From Odontesthes bonariensis (taxonomy: Eukaryota; Chordata; Actinopteri; Atheriniformes; Atherinopsidae): DNA of 64,000 nt. Location of the stretch: assembly GCF_027942865.1 (NCBI RefSeq), contig NC_134510.1, positions 24,545,209 through 24,609,208 on the forward strand, given 5' to 3'. Position numbers and translations under genes: made by a program. The notes under the pieces were generated by a model. The model searched no databases. It was not told the origin of the DNA and saw only the letters and a list, made by a program, of their open reading frames with translations. Positions 13,259 to 24,589 of the stretch are shown in pieces. Position 1 is the first letter of the stretch. Each line of letters starts with the position of its first letter.

Positions 13259-14430
13259 AACCCACCAAGACACCAAAAACAGAGACTATTCTAACCCGAT
13301 GCTGGTTATCGGGACACGATCACTCCGATTTTTTTTTTTTTTTACAAAGATTTTTTTTATACGAGCGTGGACGGTGTGTGTTGGTCATTGTGTGTTTGAC
13401 GTGTTTTGTTTGTGTGAATGTGGAGCGTGGATCGCTCCAAAGAAGAGGACCTTTTTCTTACTTTATTTTGAGGATGGGAATTCTCAAGTTTGACCATTTA
13501 AGATGCACACTTTTTTTTTTTAGTCATAACATCCAAAACTAAGAGCAAAATGATCAAAATTTAAGTCGGAAATGACAGCAACATTACATTACCTTCATCA
13601 TCACGTGTTTTCAGGTGTTCATACCATTGGTACTGCTGTGCATTGTTTTACCAAACACATTTTCTTCCTCTACATGTAGAGAAATTATTGTTGTTGTTTT
13701 TGTGTGTGTGTGTGTGTGTATTGTTGTCGACCCTGGCCAAAGTGGTATAGATAATGTAGGATATTTGTCATGTTGTGTAGCACTCAGCTCCTGGTTATAA
13801 CTCTTCTTGTTGAATCTCCTTTTTTTCCCCCTTTTAGTTATACAGCATTTACAAGATAAATTGTCCAATTCAAAACGGTGATTTTCATTCACTTGCTCTC
13901 ATTGTTATCTGGCTAGATAAACCTTAAAGTAAAGTGCTCATGCTACTGAAAAGTTTTTTTCAAGTTAATCTGATTTTAATTTTCCGCGAATGTATTTAGG
14001 GTAAATGATGATTCAAAGTACATTGAAGGTATTAAGATTCTTTAAATGTTTGTTTTTCTTGCCCAGGTTTTTTGTCTGTCAGTTTCATTGTTCTTACAAT
14101 GTTGAGAGACACTGATTCAACTGAGGGAAACAGAAGAAAAAAAATCGAAGACTAACAGGAGTTTCAGGAGCTGAGCTTCATCAGTACTGCATCTCATTCA
14201 CTAATTTATACAGTGTTGATGGTATCATGGTACACTGGTTAATGTTTGCAGAAGTCATCCTGCTTGCACGTCATCAAACCTCAAAGTGAAAGGGCTTCCC
14301 GGAATCCATTTGTCTGTTTTCATGTTAAACAAGCTTGCATTGTTTTGTTTGTGTTAATATGTAAATTTGTACATAAAGAAAACTATAAGAAGCTGTTTTA
14401 AGATGTGAAAAAAATCTTCAGTGAAATAAA
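13259..14430 (+). other. efna1 3' untranslated region
   Basis: From the efna1 stop codon to a clear AATAAA polyadenylation signal at 14425-14430 (GTGAAATAAAAAATGTG), giving a 3' UTR of about 1.2 kb. It is AT-rich, with several T runs and a short GT run near 13700-13717. The end point is inferred from the signal. Confidence 0.6.
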
Positions 14431-14449
14431 AAATGTGATGTAATGAAAA

Positions 14450-17200
14450 AAAATCTGTCTGGTTTTTATCAGCCGTGGGGAAATTTCTTATTGCAATAAC
14501 CTACCTTAGATGTTCAAGACCCACTGAGATCATAAAGATTTTGATGGGTGACACAATGTTTTGGCAAAGCCATACGTCTCCCGCCCGATGAGGTCTCTCC
14601 AGCTCCTTCCAGGTTTCCACCCTTAGGTCTTTTCTAAACCCAGTTTTCTCATTCCCTCTTCTCTGCCCTCCCTTTCATCCCCAGCGTACAACATGACCTG
14701 GCTTGAATTTCACAGTCTGAAAACCAAACACAAGAACCAAGAGGTCGCATAAGAAGGAACAAGAGAGTCCAGTGGGAGAGGGGCCCACAAGCAAACTGAC
14801 AACTGGGTGTGAAGGTGTCACTCTCGCGTCCTTGCTCTCAGTCTTTCACCCCCACTTTTTTTTTTTAAACTTCTCTCTACACCTTCTTCTGATGTAAAAC
14901 TGAACATCCGCCTACACAGCAGTATGTTGGAATGAGGAGGTTTGGGAAAAGTTCATACCTGCAAACCTCGAAGCTGACTGAAAACTGTCAAAAGTCACCA
15001 TCGCTTGTAAAACCACGCAGCATACACACTCAAAATCTGAACATAAAACAGAGCTGTTTGTTTTTCCGCAATAACGTCATGGCTTAAATTCACTGCAGAT
15101 GATCACACAGTCTCAGAAATCTTGTGTAATGCAGTACCATGTGTTCAGTTTGCCTGAACAGACCAAACATGGAAGTAATACTGTGGGCTACATTCATGTC
15201 CCGGTGCAATCTTGTGCCAACCACCATGTGCAAACATTGGTCTGCACTTAGCAATGAAATCAATACGACATAAGATGAATTGCTAGTCTTGAAGGACTAT
15301 TGAAGTCAATTAATTATGTAAATATTGCAAACCAAAAGTACATTTGTTTTTAAAAAGTTAACTTAAATCCCTCTGGGTGATTTCTGATTAGCTGATAGTT
15401 TTTAAGCTTGTATATAATAAAAATTCCCTAAAAAAAAACTTGGCTATAGGTTTATGGTTTTTATGTGAGTGTTGTGTTTAAATTCTTATAGGCCTCTGAG
15501 TACAGAAGTTCTGGACGAAGGACACGATTTTCCCCAGAAATGCAGAGCTGTAAGAGTAATAAAACTGTAAATCATTACAGTGGACAAAAGTGAAGCGAGT
15601 GAACTTTGAGGTATGTTTTAATGTTTTATGTCTGGAATTTATAATCTGTTATGCAAAGAACATAAAAAGAATAAAAGGCATCCAAATATTGAGACTGTTT
15701 AATTTGAGCAGTTTCACTTAAAGAACACAAAAAAGGGAAAAAAGAATTACTAATAGCATAAATCACAGAAATAATCTAAATACAACAGGATACCATAAAA
15801 TATGAGTGGAAGAAAAGTCAAGTAGATACAAAACAAGGACGTACAAGAAAAAAATAGAGGAAAAGAAGCTGTAGCATTAAAGTACATCAAAGTTCGAAAA
15901 ATGCGAACAGAGAGTCCTGACACGAAGGGGGGAGTAGTCAGGTGCTCTGAGAGGAACTGAGGCAAGCAGGGGCAGAGAAAGTTAATGACCAATTTGTTGT
16001 GACAGTGTTGCACCACCTCTTCTTTTAACAACATAACAAGCCTTTGGGGACTGAGGAGACCACGTACTTTTGAATGTGAGATGTTTTCCCATTCTAGCGT
16101 GGAATAGGATCTAAACTAAAGAGCTGTACCAGGCCTCCTTTTAGGATATTTTCAGTTTAATAACAGACAGGTAGTTTCAGTGCTTGGCAGGTCAGTTTCA
16201 CACCTGGACTCTACTACGAAGCCACGCGTTTGTAATGCTGTACAATATGGTTTTGCATTGACTTGCTTAAAAGAGCAAGACCTTTCCTGAAAAAGATGTC
16301 ACCTGGATGGCAGCATACTGTGCAGCATTAATAATACCATTACAGATGTGGTTCATCATTCATGACATATACATGAATGTGGATATATATTCATGAAACT
16401 TGATGGAGAATTGTAGCGTGGGGAAAAGAAGTACGTGTTGCTTTCTGGTGTGGATCTGAATCAATTAAGTAAAATGATGAAATACAACACTGGCCTTTGT
16501 GGAGGATCTTGTTAAACATTTTGCTCTCACAGTCTTTCACAGAGTGTTGAGCTCCTCCCTATCTTTGTTCCTGGAAGACTCAATCTCTCTGGGATCTTCT
16601 TTTTATTTATTTTATTTATTATTAACCCTTTTTTCAATTATTAGAGAATTAGGCACAGTATCCAACTTTTTGGATTGTATACAGGATTATATAAAAACAA
16701 AGCTATATTTCCACATGACCCCTTTTTCACATTTTTTTTTTTTTTTTTTTTTTGCTTCAGAGAGTGGACAAAGAGTCTAACAGTTAAAAAATGAGTCCAC
16801 CCTGAAAAAGCAAAGACTAATAAGAAAACATCTGGTCTATTTTGTGCAGCTGAAACATGTTATTTATTTTCTCTTTCCCATTGTTCTAAAGTATACAATT
16901 ACATATATATCACTTTGGAAAAATCTCAATTAAAACTGCATCATCATTCATCATTTTGCTCATCTCGGCTCTTATTTTCGAACGCATGGTGTTTAGTGAT
17001 TTCGTTAAATTACTTTTTTTCTTTTACTTCAGTTGATAAAATCACAGAAATTTGGATGAATAAAGTTTGCTTTAACCGAAATGAACTCCCACTTCTTTAC
17101 TTTTTGAGCTGTCTGGCAAATTAACTGTCCCTAACGATCCTCCGTCCTGTTGCACAAAATTTAATTCCTCCATCCACGTGTGTAGTGGAGCTTAAAAAAA
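14450..17200. other. intergenic stretch between efna1 and slc50a1
   Basis: AT-rich DNA with no supportable gene, RNA gene or recognised repeat. It contains a T run at 16733-16753. The listed open frames lack family resemblance. Confidence 0.6.
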
Positions 17201-17215
17201 TAATGTTTCGGCAAC

Positions 17216-17305
17216 GTGATGACATCACTTTAACGTTTACTATCGTATCAACATCCTATTGGATAGATCCGCCCTTCTTGTATAATCCCATAGCCAATCA
17301 GAGGG
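17216..17305 (+). promoter_or_regulatory. slc50a1 proximal promoter elements
   Basis: Within 250 bp upstream of the slc50a1 start are a CRE-like site inside an inverted repeat (GTGATGACATCAC, 17216-17228), an inverted CCAAT box (CCTATTGGATA, near 17257) and a forward CCAAT box (AGCCAATCAGAG, near 17291). No TATA box is placed convincingly. The arrangement fits a housekeeping-type promoter. Confidence 0.5.
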
Positions 17306-17459
17306 TAGGAAAGCTAAGCACACTGATTGCAAATACGGAAATACAGTGAGAGCATCCTTGTAGTTATTTTCCGTATTTTCCTGCACTTTAAGAACCTGTG
17401 GTTAAAAAACATAGACTAAACGTAGAGTGTTAAACAACTAGTGTTTTCTCTTCCGCCTT

Positions 17460-20400
17460 ATGGATTTGTTGCAGCTTCTATCATGGGCCTGCATCGTGTT
17501 CACAATCTGGATGTTCTCGACTGGACTGTAAGTTGAGCTTTTCAATAATGTCTCGCAAGCTGGCGGTAGTCTACGTCGTGGTTTAACTCTCAGATTTATT
17601 AAAAAATACCACAGGAGGATCGGTTGGACAGTGATCATAACTTTCTCATAAGAAATGCAATGGATCAGTGAGAAATATTTTCCTCTCACCTTTTTGTCTT
17701 CTTTTATATACTTTCAGGACCGACCTAAAGAAAATGCGAGAATCCAAAAGTGCCGAAAACATCCAGTTTCTCCCTTTCCTCACCACATGTCTAAAGTGAC
17801 TTTTTTAAAATTTAAAATTTTATTTGACTCATCCTTCAGTCTTTCACTGTGATCAGCTCATTCATTGCTCTTATTGTTCTGCTCTGGTTGGCACATGTAA
17901 CACCCCTCCTGTTTCCATAGTAACCTAGGCTGGTTGTCATATGGGTTTCTGAAGGAAGATCAGACGATTGTCCTGGTCAACATCATTGGAGCTTTTCTCC
18001 AGATCCTCTACATCGTCATGTACTTCCACTACACAAAAGATAAGGTAAACACGTGGTCAGTGTAGACCTGCAGAATCCTTGCTGTGGCTTAAACTTGACT
18101 TCCTTTCACTTATTGCTTCCAGAGGCTGGTGATGCTCCAGACTGTCGCTGCAGGAACGGTGCTGGCCTGCGGCTGGCTATACTTCACCACCTTTCTAACT
18201 GAAGGAGAGGCTCGGCTCAGCCAGCTAGGACTCACCTGCAGCGTGGTTACCATCAGCATGTACATGTCGCCGCTCACCGACCTGGTAACGCGTTACACTC
18301 ACAGCATGTAGAGAGTATGACCAAATATTTTGTCCTCTGGTCAGGAATACAGCCACAGCCCCCAAATAAGAAGAAGTTGGGACAGAGTAGAAAATACAAA
18401 AAAAAAAAAAGAAATGTGGTGGTTCCTATATTTGCTTTGGCTTTTATTTAGTTTAATTTGTTTAATTAATTAGTTAGTATGCATTCATTTTAACATCTCA
18501 GGCCTGCAGCATATTCAAATAAACATTTGGGCGGGTGCAGTTAAGAGCTTGTAACGACTTTATTGAAACAGGTAAAGTCAACAGGTGGTTGTAGTTGAAA
18601 GAGCAAATATGGGCCAGTGATCTCCAACTTGATAACAAATGTGTTAAAAAAGATCATAAAACCATTGAAAGACAATCTTCCTTAAAAAAAAAAAAAGACC
18701 AAAATGGGTCTGCATATTTTCCCCTCTACGGTTCATAAAAACATTTAATAATTCAAGCTATCTGTAGGAAATTTAATTTTTTAAAAGGCAAGTGTGCCAA
18801 CTAAAGCTGAACCCCTGTGATCTTTGACCCTTCTGTGATATAATGCATCAAGATGCCTCATTTATCAGTAGTTGATATGACCACATCATCAAGGGATTAC
18901 TTTGGAAACCTTTGTCCAGCTCGACTATACAGTTACATTCACAAATGTAGTATAAAACTTCACTGTGCAATAACAAAGCCGTATATTAACCTTATTTGGA
19001 AACTGTGTAAAAGCATCTGTAGATGGACACATCAAACAGTGGAATGTGTATTGTGATCGTTACAATTATTTTTTGGAAGAAGTGGACGGACTGAAGTCGA
19101 AAGGGACGCTCGTGACTGTTGTCAGCTGCGTCTTCAATAGTATGGGGTCGTAACAGTGGCTTTGGCAGAGCTCATTTACCCAGCTGTCATGGTAGCATTG
19201 ATGCTGAAGAGTTTATTTCAGAGAAATATTTGCTGCTTTCAAGATCACATCTTTTCCATGAATGTCCGTGCATTTTTCAGCGAGACACTGTAAAACCATA
19301 TCCGATTGCAAAGGCATGGCTGAGGAAAAAAAGATTCTCCTTAGCAGCAGCAGCAGCAGCCCCCCCCCCCTGTAGAAAATGTTGGAGAGTTATGAAAGAA
19401 AAAGTGCTACAATTACGACCCCGTGCTGTGGACCACCTCAAGGTGTGATTGCAGAAAGAATGGGACAGAAATGACACCTGAAGAACCTATATTTCCCCAT
19501 ATATCCATCGGTGTCCTCAATGCCAGGATGTCTTGTGATTTCTATAAAGTGATAAAAGCTTTGCTGTTTTTCTAGAAAGTGCATCAGTTCTGAAATTGAA
19601 TTGATGTGCATTCACAAGTCAGATGGGTTGAATGAGAAAAAAAAACCCACGGGCTTATCTCTTGGCCATACTGTCTGCGAACAAATAAAAGTCGTTTGAG
19701 TTTTCGTGCCATCCCAACTTTTTTTTCTGATTTGGAGTTCTGTGACTATTCGTGGAAATGTCAAGCTGTTTATGAAACAAAAAAAAAAGTTAATATTAAT
19801 CGTGATAGAAATCCTTTGAGGTCAGATTAACTTGTGCTGAAAGAATTCTCGGGAGGCGTCAGTGCCTTAAGCAGTGAGGTCAGGCGCGGCTTTTCTACCA
19901 TTGGGTCAGCTTAAAGAGATATTGGTTTGCATGTCCACTCTCCTCAGATTAGATGGAACCTCATCTTGGGGACACTGTGACCCAGACATACAGGCACTAC
20001 ACAAACTCAAGCAATATATACTCTGTACAGGCTCTAAATGGGAGAAATTCTAAGTCTGTTTGCTAGATTAAGCTCCACTCTGACCCAAACAGAACAGACA
20101 TTATCTAGAAATTATTTGTTAATATGGATGTAATGAAGTCGACATCCATAACAGATGACACTTGCTCATTTAGCTTAGTGACATAACTTTTATCTATTTT
20201 TTTTTTTTTTTTTTTTGCCCGAAAGACACTGGTCTCAGCCTTTAACGAAGTGTGTCACAGTTGATTGTTAAATTCCTTCTTTCTGTGCCATTTCTTTTTG
20301 TCATTAAACAGGATTTAAGGGATCGGTCAGTTCTTCGAAGTAGATTTGTACGACGTCATTTTCATAAAATATGCTAAATGTGCTGTGTGCTGTTCTGTTT

Positions 20401-23400
20401 TGTGGGCCTATTTTTGGTGGCTGATGTATGTCTTGTTGCTTTCCCCTCATAGCAGCTCATTGCTTAGCTCTTACGTTGGCCCCTGCGCACTGCGGTGTAC
20501 TGCTGGTGATGCACTAACCGGGGATCGGTCCCTCATACAAGCACACATCGAAGAAATCTCTCTATTTCGTTATAACGCTACCAATTAGTTACATATAAAT
20601 GTATTAACTACAACCTTAATAGATGTCAAATTGATGTTTATGTTGTAGCAATAGCAACAGTCTTTTGATTTGACACAATACTTTCATAATAAGCCTCTTA
20701 TATTTCATTTTTTCCTGAAACCTTTGTTTAGTAAGACATCTTGCTTACTCATCACAATAGTAGTATCAGTAATTAAACCTGCAGTAATTCCTATGAAAGG
20801 ATCGTCACTGTGATTATTGAGTCATTAGCATTGTTTTTCAAGGTCAAAGGTTTTTAAGATTAAATGAGGAAATATGAACAAAAGAGCCTTTTTTTTTCTT
20901 TTTTTTTTAAATGCATCTAAAGATATTGAAGGTGAGGACATAGTGGCCCTCATTTATCAAACTTGCGTAAGACGAAAAACATGCGTAGGTCGTGTGTACG
21001 TTCTTTTCTGCGCAAAGGTTGGCATTTATCAAATCCATCGTGAGCGCAGGAAAGATGAAATCGCCACGACAGGTCTGAAGCCGTGTACGCACTTTTCCAT
21101 TTTGACTTGCGGTGACTGCAATAGCATACATAAACAGCAGCGTCACTAGTGCGTGCCTCATGAGTCGCAACAAATCCCTAGGTTAAAATTACAGACTTAT
21201 CACTTCAAAGAAGGCCCATGTTTTATTTGACTTCAACATAAATATAAACATAAACGCAAATTAAATAAATTAAACAAGTACAACTCCGTAATTGGAAGAG
21301 TGATGGCTCATTATTCAACCTCACACCCTCACACCGAACGCATACGCGCACGCGTGCCACTGTGGAGAGGTTAGGGCTCCTAAAGGGCAGGTGGATCTGT
21401 CTCTCGGCTGCGGGGGGAACCCTTCTATATACGCCCGAAAAGGTATGCAATATTATTATTGCATGCGGGGTTCTCCATACATTGCCCAAAAAAATGGAGT
21501 GCCATTTCCAGATGTACATCCAGAGGACCCCGTACCCAGAGATCCACCAGCCTGCACAGCCAAGAGCGCTCAGGAGGAGAGAGGAACTTATTCAGCGATT
21601 CTGACTTTTGGTAAGCATTCTGTTATTCAAGGAAAAAAGACGTAGCTCCGATCAGGCCAGCCACCCTCTCCTCCAAGGCACTCAAATCTAAACCTGGATC
21701 GGAGCCCCCTCCCCCCCCCCCCCCCGTTTGTGACATGCTGCGTCGGAGAGCTGCGACCTTCTTTGGTGGCAAATTTCATATCGGACCACTTCTTCCTGAT
21801 CTTATTGGAGAAAAAGTAAAACATCGTTCAATTTTAGATTTCATTTAATCTGGAGTTTATCACATTTTATTGACCATCACAGTAGGGGAAAATACATAAC
21901 TCGTCCGGTCTGCGATTTACATCGCCAACGCTGTTGACAGCGTTTCTTTGCCGCCTTTCGTCTATCCATGTTGCAAATTCTAGAGGTGCGGCCTCTCAAC
22001 CCCTTTTGTAGAAGGCGTGATTAGGATAATTACGATGGATTTCAGCCGCCGGATTTATCAACAGCCGCTCGGTCTTACAATGGGATTGGTGTGGTACGCA
22101 TGTTCTGTAAATCTCACTTGAGCCTCTGTGTACGACGAGTTCTCTGCTCATATCAACGATGCTTTCTACGACGGCTTGATAAATGAGGGCCAGTGTGCTT
22201 AAACAGAAGACACTCTGGTGGGATTACTTTCTTTGCGTTGATTACTCCAGGGTGTGTGAATGTCGACGTCCAAACTTTGCTCGTGCACCAAAGAAAGGAC
22301 AGAAACCACGTGGAAAATCGGAGGAATTCAGGTTCCGCAGCCCGAACATCATTATTTATTAATTAGTATTTCGTTAAAGTTCTCATCTAAATGTGTCAGT
22401 TCAAAGGAAATTACATTATTCACCGAAACAATCCGATTACAACAGCAGCTGCACATTTAACTTTTTTAATCTTAACTTTTTTACTGTGTTGAGCTTTGCT
22501 TCTTTACGAAGGCCAGGCAGCAACAGTTCATTTTAGTTCATCTCAGGTTAAACACATCCCCTCAGGGTGCCTGTGCACCAGTGAGGGGATAAGTCTGCTG
22601 TTGTCTCTCTTTCCTTTCTGTCGCTTCACGTCATCTTGTGGTTCTGTCTTCTATCCTGTTTGTCTCCTTCCCTCCATCTGCCTCGCTGCTCCGAATGACC
22701 CCCGGTCAGTTTCCTGTCTTTCTTTCCCTCGTCTGTCTTCCTGTTATTCTGAATCCCTGTCTGTCTGTGCCCTGTGCCCCTGTTTGGGACATCTTGTTTT
22801 CTCCTTACATTTTACACGATATGAAGTTGGCAATGCACACTTTTGTGAACCCAAAAGAGCCTTAACATTGCAGGCCTTCATGGAAATGCAGCCGTTTTTA
22901 AATAAAAATTCCATATTGAAACATTTGTCGCATAAAAAGACTCAGTAGCTGAGACTTTGGACAATTGAAAAGGAAATTAGATGCAGGAATAATCTTTAAT
23001 AAAAAAAGAGACAGACAGTCACTCTGTATGCAAATGCAAGTTAAAACTCTACCACACGAAATGAATGTATATGAAAGTCTAAGCAAGATCCATAATGTGC
23101 ACGTCCTCTCGCTCAAGTGTATCCAAGTAAGACGGAGATAAAGTGAAAAAACTGAAGGTGTTTTTGCAAATCATGGCTGCTTTGTCATCCAGGCTATAGA
23201 GGAGAGGGACCATCCCACCTGTTATCAGCACACAGTTAAAATAATCAGCATCTGTGATGGTATTGGGGGTGCGCTAGTGCTCACAGTGTGGGAAACTTGG
23301 AGATCTGTTAAGGCACTTTTGAATAAGGCAGTTTTAAGTTTAATTTGTTTAGTAAGTGTTTCTTTCCTCCTCCTCTTCTCTCTCAGGTGAAAATAGTGCG

Positions 23401-23698
23401 CAGCGGTAATGTGCAGTGCTTGTCCTTCCCTCTGACTGTAGCCACCTTCTTCACTTCAACCTCCTGGGTCCTCTACGGCCTTCAGCTGAACGACTACTAT
23501 GTGATGGTAAGACATCGGACTCGGAGCATAAACGCCTTTCCAAGCTGTTTCGGGATTGAAATAGATCTCTCTTGTGCGTGTTTGTTTCAGGTCCCGAACA
23601 CGCCCGGCATCTTCACCAGCCTGGTTCGATTTTATCTGTTTTGGAAATTTGCATCGGTCGATCAAAGCTTGCCTCCCTACAAGTCTCTGCAGATATGA
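17460..23698 (+). CDS. slc50a1: SLC50A1, SWEET-family sugar transporter
   Basis: Six coding exons, 17460-17527, 17718-17795, 17921-18044, 18123-18284, 23387-23506 and 23591-23698, join in frame to 219 residues, close to the 221 of human SLC50A1. The protein has seven predicted membrane segments arranged as two MtN3/saliva (PQ-loop) triple-helix repeats. Hallmarks are NIQFLPFLTT and LGWLSYG in the first repeat, and TISMYMSPLTDL, CLSFPLTVAT, TSTSWVLYG and NTPGIFTSLVRFYLFW in the second. The product should sit in Golgi and plasma membranes and move monosaccharides by facilitated diffusion. The start is the first ATG after the CCAAT promoter and gives the expected short N-terminus. Intron 4 is enlarged to 5.1 kb by transposons while the other introns are short. 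The gene follows efna1 in the same orientation, as in mammals. Confidence 0.94.
18360..19737 (+). mobile_element. decayed Tc1-like (IS630-type) DNA transposon
   Basis: Lies in slc50a1 intron 4. The ends are inverted: the left end reads CCCAAATAAGAAG then AGTTGGGAC, and the right end complements to CTCCAAATCAGAA then AAGTTGGGA. Around 19280-19440 a broken frame retains transposase-like pieces: QRDTVKPYPIAKAWLRKKR, resembling the QQDNAKPH...AWL catalytic block, and after a GCA/C-run expansion, WRVMKEKVLQLRPRAVDHLK, resembling the WRIMKRKIRQRRPRTVEQLK segment of these elements. The aspartate that should be followed by Asn is followed by Thr, and the reading frame is interrupted, so it is inactive. 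The assignment to this superfamily rests on remembered motifs. Confidence 0.6.
20945..22191 (+). mobile_element. PIF/Harbinger transposon, internally deleted
   Basis: A 1247-bp element in slc50a1 intron 4. Its ends are perfect 16-bp inverted repeats (GGCCCTCATTTATCAA), flanked by a 3-bp target duplication AGT at 20942-20944 and 22192-22194, the size used by Harbinger elements. The plus strand at 21362-21604 keeps the C-terminus of a HARBI1-like transposase (ERLGLLKGRW, GGTLLYTPEKVCNIIIACGV, final RREELIQRF). The minus strand near 21720-21820 keeps a piece resembling the Myb/SANT-like accessory protein (IRKKWSDMKFATKE). The two remnants converge, as in full-length elements, but the catalytic core is missing. 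A C run lies at 21710-21725. Confidence 0.85.
21362..21604 (+). pseudogene. Harbinger transposase C-terminal remnant
   Basis: An 80-codon open frame inside the Harbinger element matches the end of HARBI1-type transposases: the region after the last catalytic acidic residue, including LLYTPEKVC and the IIACGVLH block, where Asn would usually follow His but Thr is present. The upstream DDE core is absent, so this cannot encode a working transposase. Confidence 0.7.
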
Positions 23699-24565
23699 GG
23701 ATAGAAGTGCGACAGAAAAAAAACAAAACTGAAAGAAATTTTAAATCTGCTGATCCCACGAAGGCTTGGCAGCTTGGCCCCCTGCTCGTCCTGTCTTTGC
23801 AGTGGAGACGGACAGAGAGCCGCATATCGACAAACAAACAAACCGAACGACACTACATGCAAAGTGGTGATAAGGACCATTATGATGTGTAGAATAGAGT
23901 CCAAATGCTATTTTTCTGCAGCTATGTGTTAAACATGGGACCTTTGTCTCGTCTCTGTGTCTCTAAGTGCCTTACGTTAGCTCATGTTTGCCATTAGATT
24001 TCAATGGTATGAACTGATCATGTCAGGAAAATATCTGTTCACTATTGAAACTCATTCCATACTAGCCAAAGATTTTGTGATGTAACTTGTCTGCTGCTAT
24101 TGTAATTCGGTATTTTTGTCTGTTCCCCCGGTACTCGTGTATTGAACACATTGGAGTGTATTGTTCCGTATTTTTCTGCACAGCATTGGCGGAGTGATTC
24201 ATATCTGTTCTGGGTTGGTACTCATGCCTCTGTGTAACCATGTATGCAGGCTGTATGTCTTAAGAGTGGCAGTAATAACTTTTCAGGACCGTTCTCTGAA
24301 TATTTGGGTCTGAACCTTTTTATACAGGATGCGCTTGTTGAGCCAATGTTCAGCAGCAAATAGCATTTACTTATTTTGTCAGTCTATTTTTATAACTTGA
24401 ATATGGGATCGACTAAAATGCAAGACAAATTAACATTTTTTTTAGGTTGAATGATGTTTGACTCTCTTATGGCTGTGTGTCTCCTTGTTATTGAATATAA
24501 TATGGACATTACTGATTTGCTCACTTCTTAAGGATGTCACATTCTACAAGTGCCATTTCAATAAA
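23699..24565 (+). other. slc50a1 3' untranslated region
   Basis: From the stop codon to the AATAAA signal at 24560-24565 (TTTCAATAAATGAAAT). It includes a long stretch free of repeats. The end is inferred from the signal only. Confidence 0.6.
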
Positions 24566-24589
24566 TGAAATATTTACCATAATGATCAG

